Positions 53,613 to 62,652 of a stretch of 64,000 nt of DNA are shown here, in pieces (the stretch's first letter is position 1; every line of letters starts with the position of its first letter). Under the pieces are notes generated by a model. It was not told where the DNA came from. It saw only the letters and a list, made by a program, of their open reading frames with translations, and made no database searches. This stretch comes from Lysobacter panacisoli (GTDB lineage: Bacteria; Pseudomonadota; Gammaproteobacteria; Xanthomonadales; Xanthomonadaceae): the NCBI RefSeq assembly GCF_009765165.1, contig NZ_VLNU01000001.1, positions 1,240,001 through 1,304,000 on the forward strand. Reading direction: 5' to 3'. Both the position numbers and the translations under genes were made by a program.

Positions 53613-56540
53613 TCAGAAGCGCTGCTGGTACTTCAGGTAGTAGAAGCGACCAATATCGAAACCACCGTAGTAGTCGAAGTCGCTGTTCGGATCGCCGTAA
53701 GTGACCGGCCCCTCATGCCCGAACACATTGTTCGCGCCAAGCGAAACCGTGGCATTCCACGGCGTGCTATAGCGGAACTGCATATCGTGGAACGTGTTGG
53801 ACCCGCGCTGATGGGAAGGTTGTTCCAGCGTGTACGCAGAGACGAAGTCCGGCATGTTGCATTCCGAACCACCCTCCAAATCGTACGCACACGCTTCCTT
53901 CATGCCCGAGTAGTAACGCGCCGTCCACGAAGCCCCGAAGTCACCCTTGGACCAGTCAAGCGTCAGATTCGAGCGGATACGGAAGTTCGAATCCCACCCA
54001 GTGTACTGGTTGATCGGCGTGACCTCTTCGTTGTCACGCTTGTACTCGAGGTAGTCGATATAGGTCGACTTCCAGTCGAATCTGAACTGACCGAAGGCCG
54101 TTTCCGGGAGCTTGTATCCAACGTTGAAGTCGTAGCCGGCCGTTTCCTGGTAACCACCATTGACCAGAATGCGGGTGGCGTCCACCACCTGACCGCTCAC
54201 CGCATCACGCTCGAAGCGGCCGCAGGCACCATCGATGCCCTGCACATAGCACTGATTCAGGATCGAAGTCACCGTTTCCGAAGCAATGACATCGTCGATC
54301 CGGATCTTCCACCAGTCGAGACTGACATCCAGCCCTTCGGCCCAACTCGGGCTGTAAACGAAGCCAAAGGTGTAGGACTTGGAAGTCTCCGGGGTCAGGT
54401 GCGAATTGGAGCCCGACAGGTACGTGTAATTCGACTGGGCACCCGGTCCGCTTGCCGGAGAGCCGCCCGACGCCTCCTGACGGAAGCCAGCGGGCACATC
54501 ACCGGTGCAGCGCGCTGCAACGCCTGCATTGCGAATTGCAGTGCCGAACATCGTGTCGCACGGATCGGTGTAGTTGTCGAACGTCTCGCTCGTGCCACCG
54601 TACAGATCGGCCACAGTCGGCGCACGGAAGCCAGTGGCGATGGTTCCGCGCACGAGCAGATCTTCAATCGGACGCCACTTCAGACCGAACTTACCGTTCA
54701 CCGTATCGCCGAAGGTGTTGTAGTCGGAATAGCGGCCGGCAATGTCGAAGGAGAGTTCCTTTGCACCGGGGACGTCAGCAAGAACCGGCACGCTGAACTC
54801 GAGGAAGAGTTCGTTCAGCGAGTAACCGCCTGCCGTCGGACCACCCGACAGATCCGTCGAGAGACCCGACTGGTTCAACGCGTCCGGGTCGTAGTGTGCT
54901 TGCTCACGGCGGTGCTCATAACCGACCGCCATGCCCAGGTCGCCGGCCGGCAGGTTGGCGAGGACGCCACTCAGGTTGGCGCTGTAAACCGTCGTGGAAG
55001 TCTCAGAGGTGTCATGGCTGGGCAGGAACAGGTACGCCTGCAACGCCGGATCCGAGAGATTGCCCGGGTCGTTTGCGCCGTACGGCGAAAGCGGATTCCA
55101 CGGTATGCAATCTTCGATGGGCTTGCTCGAAGTACCGCACTTGACCACTCCATCGGTGTCGAGGAACGAGGGACCGACCGCACTACGCACATTCGGAATG
55201 AACAGGTTGCCCGTTCCGGTCTTGACGCCCTTGTTCTCGTTGTAAACGTAGCCGACATCCCAGTCCCACGGCTTGTCGGCGATGTCGAACGTGCCCTCAA
55301 AACCGCCACTGAAGCGATACGTGGTCAGTTCGGAAAGGGTCTGACGCGGAACTTCCCAGGTGCGGCGCTGGAAGGTGATGCTCTTGTCCAGCGGATTGAA
55401 GTAGCTGGTTGCGGAAAGCGGGGTGGCGTAGGCCGAAGAACGGTAGGGGTAGCCCGCGATCTGCTGCAGCGTCTCACGATGCGTGTACAGCGCGTCAGCC
55501 GTGAAGCGCACGTTATCCGTGAGGTCAAAGCTTCCATTGGCAAACACCGAGCGACGCTCGATGCCCGTCTGCAGAAGCATCTGCTGGTTCGAGTTGGCGA
55601 AGTCGCCCGCGTTGGTGGGGTGATAGTCCGCAAAGTTGGTCGGGTCACCACCGGCATCCACCGTCCAGCTCCGGCCAAGCCCCTCGCCACAGAAATCCTC
55701 CGTGGTCGGGCTCATCAAACCACCTCCGCAAGGGCCGTTCGAGATCACACCCCGCTGCGAAATGCCGCTCCACCCATTGGAGGCGACGGAGCTGCTGGTC
55801 AGGTCATAGGGAGCCGGGTGATACGGGCCCTGTCCGGTAGCGCTGAACGGACGGTCCTTCGCGTAAACCGGATCTTCTTTGGTGTACTCAACGCCCAGCG
55901 CGACCGAACTGCGATCTCCGGTACTGCCAATGAGGAAGTTGTAGATCTGCTTGGTGCCATCGCCCTGGCCATACTGGCCGATGTAGGCACCCGCCTCCGC
56001 GCCATCGAAGCCCTTGCGGGTGATGATGTTGACCACGCCAGCAATCGCGTCCGAACCATAGAGCGCCGAGGCGCCATCGGTCAGAACTTCGATGCGCTCG
56101 ACAACGGAAGTCGGGATCGAGGCAAGGTCGGAATAGCCGCCCGAGCTGATACCCATGCGCTTGCCGTCGATCAGCACCAGGGTGCGCTCCGGACCAAGGT
56201 TGCGCAGATCGATGTACTGACCGCCGACTTCCTCACCCGACGCCAGCGCATCAGCGCGGCTGATGGACGGCGAGCCCGCAGCGCTGATGTTCTGGAGGAT
56301 GTCAGCGACGCTGGTGAAACCCTGCTTCTGGATGTCAGCACGACTCAGGCTGATGACCGGCTGTGCGGTTTCCAGGCTGACCTGACGAATCCTCGACCCC
56401 GTCACCTCGATCCGGTCCAGCGTCGTGGCGTCCTTCTCCCCGGATTCCGCCGCGCTGGCGACCACCGGCGACAGTGCGGCCGCGATGCCGAGCGGCAGCA
56501 TGCCGATGCGCACGACGGCGCGCTTGTTGCGTTGTTTCAT
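53613..56540 (-). CDS. TonB-dependent outer-membrane receptor under an AraC-type regulator
   Basis: A 975-residue receptor with a signal peptide ending VASA, a TonB-box-like LDRIEVTG, a plug (residues about 60-180: ISLSRADIQKQGFTSVADIL, ERIEVLTDGASALYGSDAIAGVVN) and a barrel ending FYYLKYQQRF. The gene has visibly lower G+C than its surroundings (54961-55020 holds 35 of 60 against 42 of 60 at 58201-58260), a sign of separate origin or selection. A purine-rich GGGAGAG ribosome-binding site precedes the ATG. The divergent-looking neighbour upstream is an AraC regulator on the same strand; both promoters carry the same 40-bp block. Ligand unknown. Confidence 0.93.
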   Translation of the reverse strand: MKQRNKRAVVRIGMLPLGIAAALSPVVASAAESGEKDATTLDRIEVTGSRIRQVSLETAQPVISLSRADIQKQGFTSVADILQNISAAGSPSISRADALASGEEVGGQYIDLRNLGPERTLVLIDGKRMGISSGGYSDLASIPTSVVERIEVLTDGASALYGSDAIAGVVNIITRKGFDGAEAGAYIGQYGQGDGTKQIYNFLIGSTGDRSSVALGVEYTKEDPVYAKDRPFSATGQGPYHPAPYDLTSSSVASNGWSGISQRGVISNGPCGGGLMSPTTEDFCGEGLGRSWTVDAGGDPTNFADYHPTNAGDFANSNQQMLLQTGIERRSVFANGSFDLTDNVRFTADALYTHRETLQQIAGYPYRSSAYATPLSATSYFNPLDKSITFQRRTWEVPRQTLSELTTYRFSGGFEGTFDIADKPWDWDVGYVYNENKGVKTGTGNLFIPNVRSAVGPSFLDTDGVVKCGTSSKPIEDCIPWNPLSPYGANDPGNLSDPALQAYLFLPSHDTSETSTTVYSANLSGVLANLPAGDLGMAVGYEHRREQAHYDPDALNQSGLSTDLSGGPTAGGYSLNELFLEFSVPVLADVPGAKELSFDIAGRYSDYNTFGDTVNGKFGLKWRPIEDLLVRGTIATGFRAPTVADLYGGTSETFDNYTDPCDTMFGTAIRNAGVAARCTGDVPAGFRQEASGGSPASGPGAQSNYTYLSGSNSHLTPETSKSYTFGFVYSPSWAEGLDVSLDWWKIRIDDVIASETVTSILNQCYVQGIDGACGRFERDAVSGQVVDATRILVNGGYQETAGYDFNVGYKLPETAFGQFRFDWKSTYIDYLEYKRDNEEVTPINQYTGWDSNFRIRSNLTLDWSKGDFGASWTARYYSGMKEACAYDLEGGSECNMPDFVSAYTLEQPSHQRGSNTFHDMQFRYSTPWNATVSLGANNVFGHEGPVTYGDPNSDFDYYGGFDIGRFYYLKYQQRF

Positions 56541-56583
56541 CTTTCTCTCCCGCCACGTTATGGGCGCGTTAAACGTCCAGTCA

Positions 56584-56623
56584 CGTTAGAGTTGGAGAGG
56601 GAAACAGCGTTTTCCCCGGTGTA
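56584..56623 (-). promoter_or_regulatory. Shared regulatory block upstream of the TonB receptor
   Basis: On the minus strand TACACCG, 20 bases, then TCCAACTCTAACG. Aligned without gaps to the block at 57558-57597 before the AraC gene, 26 of 40 positions are identical, including both ends. TACACC could be a -10 box, making the rest part of the 5' leader, or the block could be the regulator's operator. It ends 43 bases before the start codon. Confidence 0.65.
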
Positions 56624-56724
56624 TCGGAGCGCATCGCGTACACCGGCGATGTGGTTTGCGCGCGAGGTTCCGCAGGTTTGCGAAATCAGTCGTGGCTGGC
56701 CGGAGCTGCGGAAGTCGCTCGCGG

Positions 56725-57549
56725 TCATGCCAAAGCGCGCACGGAAACTGCGGGCAAGCTGCAGTTGTTGTCGAAGCCGCTTGCGACGCCGACTTCGCCG
56801 ATCGTCATCGGCGTGGATACGAGCAGGTTCGCCGCGTGCTCCAGCCGCAGCACTGCGGATGCGGACTGGGGGCTTTGTCCGTAGAGGCGGTGGAATACCT
56901 TCGAGAAGTACCAGACCGAGAACTGCGTGCGTTCGGCGAGCTCGCCGACACGGACCATGCGATCGCAATGGCCTTCCATGTACAGGCGCGCGCGCTGCAT
57001 GCGCTCGAAGACCTGGCGCTTGCGTCCGTGCGACGGACCGGGGCAGCGCTGCAGGGCCGTGCGATATTCGCGCTGCATGCCTTCAAGGTTCAGCATCAGC
57101 GAGCGCAGGTTGGCATCCATGCGCGCCGATTGCGGCAGCGCCAGCGAACGTGCGAGCCGATGCCACAGCTTCACGTTGTTGCGAAGTTCGGGCAGCGTCA
57201 GTCGTCCCCGGCCCACGTATAGGCCGAATTCGGAGAACTGCGCCATCGCCTTCACCGCGTCCTCGGCGATGCTCAGGCCCAGGCAGAGGCCGCGCGCATC
57301 CGCCTGCACGACGGGGTGCGAATCCTTGGCGAAGGCGACCCAGTCGCCCGGGCGCAGATAGAACCGTCCTTCCTTCGCTTCGATCCAGGCGTGACCGCGG
57401 ACCTGCACCCACACCGAGAGCTCCGGCGCGGTCGACGCGACGCTGCCCAATCGCGACACCGCCAGACATCGCGCCCACGGACCGTTCGGAACCGGCCCCT
57501 CGTGCAACTGGCGCTCACCGTCGGCCCACGTCCACTTCGCCTGTTTCAT
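56725..57549 (-). pseudogene. AraC-family regulator with a frameshift in the second helix-turn-helix
   Basis: The open frame gives 274 residues: an N-terminal sensing domain (QVRGHAWIEAKEGRFYLRPGDWVAF), then an AraC DNA-binding domain (VGELAERTQFSVWYFSKVFHRLYGQSP, then LLVSTPMTIGEVGVASGFDNNCS). Right after GFDNNCS the expected sequence (ARSFRARFGMTASDFRS) continues in another frame, up to a stop at 56558. One missing base near 56757-56760 (AGCTTGCCC where AGCTTNGCCC is expected) restores a 330-residue protein, normal for the family. As written, the last recognition helix is lost. It is either a real inactivating mutation or a sequencing error. The start ATG may also be 57555 (MFMKQ). Confidence 0.85.
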
Positions 57550-57557
57550 AAACATTT

Positions 57558-57597
57558 CGTTTGAGTTGGAAAGAGGACAGAGGCTCGCTTCGGTGTA
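57558..57597 (-). promoter_or_regulatory. Shared regulatory block upstream of the AraC regulator
   Basis: On the minus strand TACACCG, 20 bases, then TCCAACTCAAACG; the same block precedes the TonB receptor (56584-56623). It ends eight bases before the ATG at 57549, so if TACACC is a -10 box the message has a leader of about 35 nt with no ribosome-binding site. It suggests co-regulation or self-regulation. Confidence 0.65.
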
Positions 57598-57696
57598 GGA
57601 ACGAATCCATAAGACGACTCTCAATTCTTGGCGCCACGTGGCAATCAGGCATGCGGCGGCCGCCCGTGTCCCTTCGCCACGTGCTCCAATGCAGGC

Positions 57697-59115
57697 ATGC
57701 CCGACGACCTGAGTCCCGGCTATTGGTTGTTCCTGCTGGACTGGCTGATCCGGCTGGCGGCGCTCGCGTGGATTCCGGTGCGCAGCGCGCCCGCGGCCGC
57801 GCGCAGCTGGCTGTTGCTGGTGGGATTCGTGCCGTTGCTCGGGTTGCCGTTGTATCTGGTGCTCGGCCACCCGTGGCTCGCGCGCATCCGTCGCGAACGG
57901 CAGGCGCGTGCGTCGCAGCTGATCCGTGAACGCCAGGTCGGCCTAGGCGAGCTGCGCTGGACGCCGCCGGAATCCGGACCCGTGCCCGATGTCGCGCGCC
58001 TGGCCGAACGCCTCGGCGATTTCATGCCAATGCACGGGAACGAAATCGTCCTGCTCGACGATTACGACGCCTCCATCGCCGCGCTCGTCGCCGACATCGA
58101 CAGTGCGCGCGAGGAAGTCCATCTCCTGTACTACCTGATGTTCGATGACGAGATCGGTCGCTCCATCGCCGATGCATTGGCGCGCGCGGTCGCGCGCGGC
58201 GTGCGGTGTCGATTACTGCTCGATGCGGTCGGCGCCAAACCCGGGCTGCGCGCGTTCGCGAAGCCGTTGCGCAAGGCCGGGGTGGAGGTCCACGCGATGC
58301 TGTCCGGCGGTCTCGCCTGGCGCAGCCTCTCGCGCATGGACCTGCGCAACCATCGCAAGCTCGCGCTGATCGACCGTCACTGCGGCTACATCGGTTCGCA
58401 GAACCTTGCCGATGCGGCATTCGTGCCGGATCGACCAAACCGCGAGCTCGTGGCGCGCGTGCACGGGCCGGTGGTGCGGCAGATCGCGGCGCTGTTCGCC
58501 AGCGACTGGTTCATCGAGACGGGCGAGATCCTCACGCTGGACACGTCCATCGATAGCGTTGCCGGCGACATGGCCGCACAGGTGCTGCCCAGCGGGCCTG
58601 CGTATCCGTTCGAGAACGCGCGCAACGTCGTCGTCGCGCTGGTTCAGCGCGCGCGTCGAAAGGTAGTGCTGGCGACGCCCTACTTCGTGCCGGACGACAT
58701 GACGTTGGGCGCGCTGCGCGTCGCGGCGCTGTCAGGCGTGGAAGTGCAGCTGATCCTCTCGCTGAGCAACAACCAGCGACTGACGCGCTGGGCGCAGCGT
58801 TCGTACTACGACGAACTGTTGCAGGCGGGCGTGCGCATCGCGCTGTATCGTCCGCACTTCCTCCACGCGAAGCACCTGAGCGTGGACGACGACATCGCGT
58901 TGATTGGCTCGATCAATCTCGACATCCGTTCCTTCGCGCTCAACGCCGAAGCCGGCCTGCTGTGCTACGACCGCTCGGTGGTGGCTCGGCTGCATGCCAT
59001 CGAGGCCGACTATCTGGCCGACGCGGAGATCCTCCAGCTGTCGGGCTGGCGCGGCCGGCCGCGCTGGCGGCGCAGCGTCGAGGGCATCGCACGGCTGGCG
59101 GATTCACTGATCTGA
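57697..59115 (+). CDS. Cardiolipin synthase (phospholipase D family)
   Basis: A 472-residue enzyme of the ClsA type that joins two phosphatidylglycerols to cardiolipin at the inner membrane. Two N-terminal helices (YWLFLLDWLIRLAALAWIPV, WLLLVGFVPLLGLPLYLVLG) are followed by two HKD sites: HRKLALID in RNHRKLALIDRHCGYIGSQN, and HAKHLSVDDDIALIGSINLD. The ATG used starts just before the first helix. It stands between the AraC gene and the kinase. Confidence 0.93.
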   Translation: MPDDLSPGYWLFLLDWLIRLAALAWIPVRSAPAAARSWLLLVGFVPLLGLPLYLVLGHPWLARIRRERQARASQLIRERQVGLGELRWTPPESGPVPDVARLAERLGDFMPMHGNEIVLLDDYDASIAALVADIDSAREEVHLLYYLMFDDEIGRSIADALARAVARGVRCRLLLDAVGAKPGLRAFAKPLRKAGVEVHAMLSGGLAWRSLSRMDLRNHRKLALIDRHCGYIGSQNLADAAFVPDRPNRELVARVHGPVVRQIAALFASDWFIETGEILTLDTSIDSVAGDMAAQVLPSGPAYPFENARNVVVALVQRARRKVVLATPYFVPDDMTLGALRVAALSGVEVQLILSLSNNQRLTRWAQRSYYDELLQAGVRIALYRPHFLHAKHLSVDDDIALIGSINLDIRSFALNAEAGLLCYDRSVVARLHAIEADYLADAEILQLSGWRGRPRWRRSVEGIARLADSLI

Positions 59116-59159
59116 CCTTTCCGGCCCGGGCCGGCCGAGCCCATCGGCCGCCATCGTTC

Positions 59160-59165
59160 TACACT
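59160..59165 (+). promoter_or_regulatory. Candidate -10 box of the symporter-kinase transcription unit
   Basis: TACACT ends five bases before the ATG of the short leader ORF, so the mRNA would begin at that ATG. Same hexamer as in the other leaderless candidates. Confidence 0.5.
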
Positions 59166-59170
59166 CGGAC

Positions 59171-59200
59171 ATGGATCCGAACGAGGACGACCACCGGTGA
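59171..59200 (+). CDS. Nine-residue leader ORF coupled to the symporter-kinase
   Basis: ATG GAT CCG ... CGG TGA encodes MDPNEDDHR. Its stop overlaps the GTG start of the kinase (GTGA), the arrangement of translational coupling. The kinase itself has no obvious Shine-Dalgarno sequence upstream of its GTG, so ribosomes finishing the leader could supply initiation. The peptide is acidic and not recognised. It could also be chance; a 10-codon ORF is short. Confidence 0.5.
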   Translation: MDPNEDDHR

Positions 59201-62200
59201 TTCCGGGCTGGATTCTTCTGCTGGTGTCGGCGGGCTACGTCGGCGTGCTGTTCGTGGTCGCCTACTACGGCGACCAGCGCGAGACCACGCCGAAAGCGCG
59301 CTGGATGCGTCCGGCCGTGTATTCGTTGGCGCTGGCCGTGTACTGCTCGTCGTGGACGTTCTACGGCGCGGTCGGCACGGCGGCGCGCACCGGGCTGGGC
59401 TTCCTGCCGATCTACCTCGGCCCTTTGCTGATGCTCGCCTTCGGCTGGCGCATCCTCGAACGTCTGGTGCTGATCTCCGGTGAGGCACGCATCGTCTCGA
59501 TCGCCGACTTCCTGTCCTCGCGCTACGGTCGCGCGCCGGGCCTGGCGGCGCTGGTGGCGGCGGTCGCGCTGACCGCGGCGGTGCCGTACGTGGCCCTGCA
59601 GTTCAAGGCGGTCGCGATGAGCGTGGAAGTGCTGGCCGACGTGCCCAGCGACGCCGGCCTGCTGTCCGATCCCGCCTTCTACGTCGCCCTGCTGCTGGCG
59701 GTGTTCGCGATCCTGTTCGGCACGCGCCAGATCGACGCGACCGAACACCATCGCGGCATGGTGCTGGCGGTCGCGCTGGAATCATTGGTGAAGCTGCTCG
59801 CGTTCGTCGCCATCGGCGTGTTCGCACTGATGCACCTGCCCGGGACCGGCAACCTCGTCGAACGCATGATCCAGGCCGCGCCGGTGGTGACTGCGCCGGG
59901 CCTGCCGGCGGGCTTCGTCGCGCAGACACTGCTCGCCTTCACCGCGATCGTCTGCCTGCCGCGCCAGTTCCACGTGGCGGTGGTGGAATGCCAGGACCCG
60001 TCCGACCTGCGCTCCGCGCGCTGGCTGTTCGGCACGTACCTGGTGCTCATCTCATTGCTGGTCGTGCCGATCACGCTGGCTGGACAGAGCCTGCTCGCCG
60101 GCAGCGGCGCATCGCCGGACACCTTCGTGCTCGCCCTGCCGCTGGCGCTGCAGCAGGAAACACTCGCGCTGATCGTCTACATCGGCGGCTTTTCGGCCGC
60201 GACCGGCATGGTGATCGTGGCCAGCGTGGCGCTGTCGACGATGGTCAGCAACGACCTGATCATGCCGCTGCTGCTGCGCTCCGGTGCGCTGCGCGAGAGC
60301 CAGGGCATCGACAAGCAGGTGCTGTGGGTACGCCGCGCGACGATCTTCGGCCTGGCGATGATGGCCTATGGCTATCACCGCGGCTCTGCCTATTACGGTG
60401 CGGGCGAGGACACGCTGGCACAGCATGGCCTGCTCGCCTTCGCGGCGGTCGCGCAGTTCGCCCCGGCGCTGATCGGCGGCCTGTACTGGCGCGGCGCGAG
60501 TCGCTCGGGCGCGTTCGCCGGGCTGTTCGCTGGCACCGTGCTGTGGCTGTACACGCTGCTGTTGCCGGCGCTGGCACGCGGCGGCTGGTTCGCCACCGGG
60601 TGGATCGAGCAGGGCCCGCTCGGCGTCGACTGGCTACGGCCGGAGCAGTTGTTCGGCCTGCACGGCTGGGATCCACTCACGCACGGCACGTTCTGGTCGC
60701 TGCTGTTCAACGTCGGCGTGTTCCTGTTCGTGTCGGTGCGACAGCGCCCGCGACTGCAGGAGCAACTGCTCGCCGCGCCCTTCCTCGATCCCTACGTGCA
60801 GCGTCCGGCGCTCGGTCCCGGCGGCTGGGCCGGCAGCGTGCGCGGCGGTGAGCTGCTCGCGCTGGCCGAGCGCATTGTCGGCGAACGCCATGCGCGTCGT
60901 GCGTTCGAGGAATACGCGCAACAGCAGGGCCGCGCATGGCAACCCGAACAACCCGCGGATCGCGCGCTCGCGCAGTTCACCGAACGCCTGCTCGCGTCGG
61001 CGATCGGCGCAGCGTCGGCGCGACTCACCCTGACCAGCGCATTGCGCGGCTCTGGCATGGAGCTGGGCGAAGTCGTTGCGCTCCTGGACGAAGCGAACCA
61101 GGAGCTGCGCTTCAACCGGCAGATCCTCTCGACCACACTGGAGAACATCAGCCAGGGCGTGAGCGTGGTCGACGCGGAGATGCGCCTGGTCGCATGGAAC
61201 CGCCGCTATCAGGAACTGTTCGACTACCCCGACGGCATGCTCTACGTCGGCCGACCGGTCAGCGACCTGATCCGCTGGAACGCCGAGCGCGGCGAGATGG
61301 GTCCGGGCGACATCGAAGGCCAGGTGCGCCGTCGCCTCAGGCATTTGCGCGCCGGCGCGCCGCACGTATTCGAGCGCGTGCGCGCGAACGGACAGGTGAT
61401 CGAGATGCGCGGCCGTCCGCTGCCTGGCGGCTACGTCACCACCTACAGCGACGTGACGGATTACAAGCGCGCCGAGCAAGGCCTGCGCGAAGTCAATGAA
61501 ACCCTGGAACAGCGTGTCGAACTGCGCACGCGCGAGGCGGAGGCTGCACAGCAGTCGAAGACGCGCTTCCTCGCGGCGATCAGCCACGACGTGCTGCAGC
61601 CGCTCAACGCGGCGCGGTTGTTCGCGAGTGCGTTGCGCGAAGCCGGTGATACCGGCGAGCAGGCGCGGCTGGCCGAGCGCGTGGACGCGTCGCTGCGCGC
61701 GGCCGAGGATCTGCTCGACGGACTGCTCGACATCTCGCGCCTCGACGCGGGCGCGTTGCGCGTGGACATCACCGACTTCGACGTGAACGAGCTGCTGCGC
61801 GAACTCGTTGCGCAGTACGCGCCGGTCGCGGCCGGTCGCGGCCTGCAGTTGCGTGTGCGTGCGCCGGATCGTCCACGTCCCGTGCGCAGCGACCGTCGCC
61901 TGTTGCGCCGCGCGTTGCAGAACTTCCTCGCCAATGCGCTGCGTTACACGCGCGAGGGCGGCGTACTGATCGCTGCGCGCGTGCGCGAAGGTGCGATCGA
62001 GTTGCAGGTGTGGGACACCGGGCCCGGCATCTCGGAGCACCACCTCGCGCAGATCTTCGACGAGTTCCGTCGCTTCGATCAGCCCGGCATCGGCGGCGAG
62101 CGTGGACTTGGTCTCGGGCTGTCCATCTGTCAACGCATCGCGCGCACGCTCGAACACCCGCTGCGCGTGCGTTCGCGCATCGGCGTGGGCAGCGTGTTCT

Positions 62201-62652
62201 CGATCACTGTGCCGTTCGGCCGCGCGATGTATGCCGCGCCGCTTCCCGAACCGCATCTCGTGGTCGGCGGCGATTCGCTGGCCGGCCTGCGCGTGCTGTG
62301 TGTGGACAACGATCGCGAGATCCTCGATGGCATGCGCAGCCTGCTGCAACGGTGGGGCGTGGTCGCGTTCACCGCGGCCAACGCGGACGAAGCGCTGGCG
62401 TTGCTGTCGCAGCAGCCCGACGTCGCGCTGGTCGACTACCACCTGCACGATCGCCTCGATGGCCTTGGCGTGATCGACGCGTTGCGCGCGCAATGCGGCC
62501 GGATGCTGCCAGCGGCGTTGCTCACCGGCGATGGCAGCGATGCGCTGAAGCTCGCCGCGCGCGAGCACGGATGCCGCGTGTTGACCAAGCCGGTACGGCC
62601 GGCATCGTTGCGTGCCTTCCTCGCCGCGCAGCGGCAGGCCGTGCAGGCCTAG
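59197..62652 (+). CDS. Symporter-fused hybrid sensor histidine kinase (CbrA-like)
   Basis: A 1151-residue protein. Residues 1 to about 500 form a sodium:solute symporter-like membrane domain of 12-13 helices. A PAS domain (about 635-750: LENISQGVSVVDAEMRLVAWNRRYQEL) follows, then HisKA with the phospho-acceptor His797 in AAISHDVLQPLNAARLF, HATPase_c (FLANALRYTREGG, WDTGPGI, GLGLGLS), and a receiver (LRVLCVDND from about 1031, phospho-acceptor Asp1080 in VALVDYHLHD). Similar to CbrA of carbon/nitrogen control, except that CbrA itself lacks the C-terminal receiver. It may sense a transported nutrient. GTG start overlaps the leader ORF. Confidence 0.92.
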   Translation: MIPGWILLLVSAGYVGVLFVVAYYGDQRETTPKARWMRPAVYSLALAVYCSSWTFYGAVGTAARTGLGFLPIYLGPLLMLAFGWRILERLVLISGEARIVSIADFLSSRYGRAPGLAALVAAVALTAAVPYVALQFKAVAMSVEVLADVPSDAGLLSDPAFYVALLLAVFAILFGTRQIDATEHHRGMVLAVALESLVKLLAFVAIGVFALMHLPGTGNLVERMIQAAPVVTAPGLPAGFVAQTLLAFTAIVCLPRQFHVAVVECQDPSDLRSARWLFGTYLVLISLLVVPITLAGQSLLAGSGASPDTFVLALPLALQQETLALIVYIGGFSAATGMVIVASVALSTMVSNDLIMPLLLRSGALRESQGIDKQVLWVRRATIFGLAMMAYGYHRGSAYYGAGEDTLAQHGLLAFAAVAQFAPALIGGLYWRGASRSGAFAGLFAGTVLWLYTLLLPALARGGWFATGWIEQGPLGVDWLRPEQLFGLHGWDPLTHGTFWSLLFNVGVFLFVSVRQRPRLQEQLLAAPFLDPYVQRPALGPGGWAGSVRGGELLALAERIVGERHARRAFEEYAQQQGRAWQPEQPADRALAQFTERLLASAIGAASARLTLTSALRGSGMELGEVVALLDEANQELRFNRQILSTTLENISQGVSVVDAEMRLVAWNRRYQELFDYPDGMLYVGRPVSDLIRWNAERGEMGPGDIEGQVRRRLRHLRAGAPHVFERVRANGQVIEMRGRPLPGGYVTTYSDVTDYKRAEQGLREVNETLEQRVELRTREAEAAQQSKTRFLAAISHDVLQPLNAARLFASALREAGDTGEQARLAERVDASLRAAEDLLDGLLDISRLDAGALRVDITDFDVNELLRELVAQYAPVAAGRGLQLRVRAPDRPRPVRSDRRLLRRALQNFLANALRYTREGGVLIAARVREGAIELQVWDTGPGISEHHLAQIFDEFRRFDQPGIGGERGLGLGLSICQRIARTLEHPLRVRSRIGVGSVFSITVPFGRAMYAAPLPEPHLVVGGDSLAGLRVLCVDNDREILDGMRSLLQRWGVVAFTAANADEALALLSQQPDVALVDYHLHDRLDGLGVIDALRAQCGRMLPAALLTGDGSDALKLAAREHGCRVLTKPVRPASLRAFLAAQRQAVQA

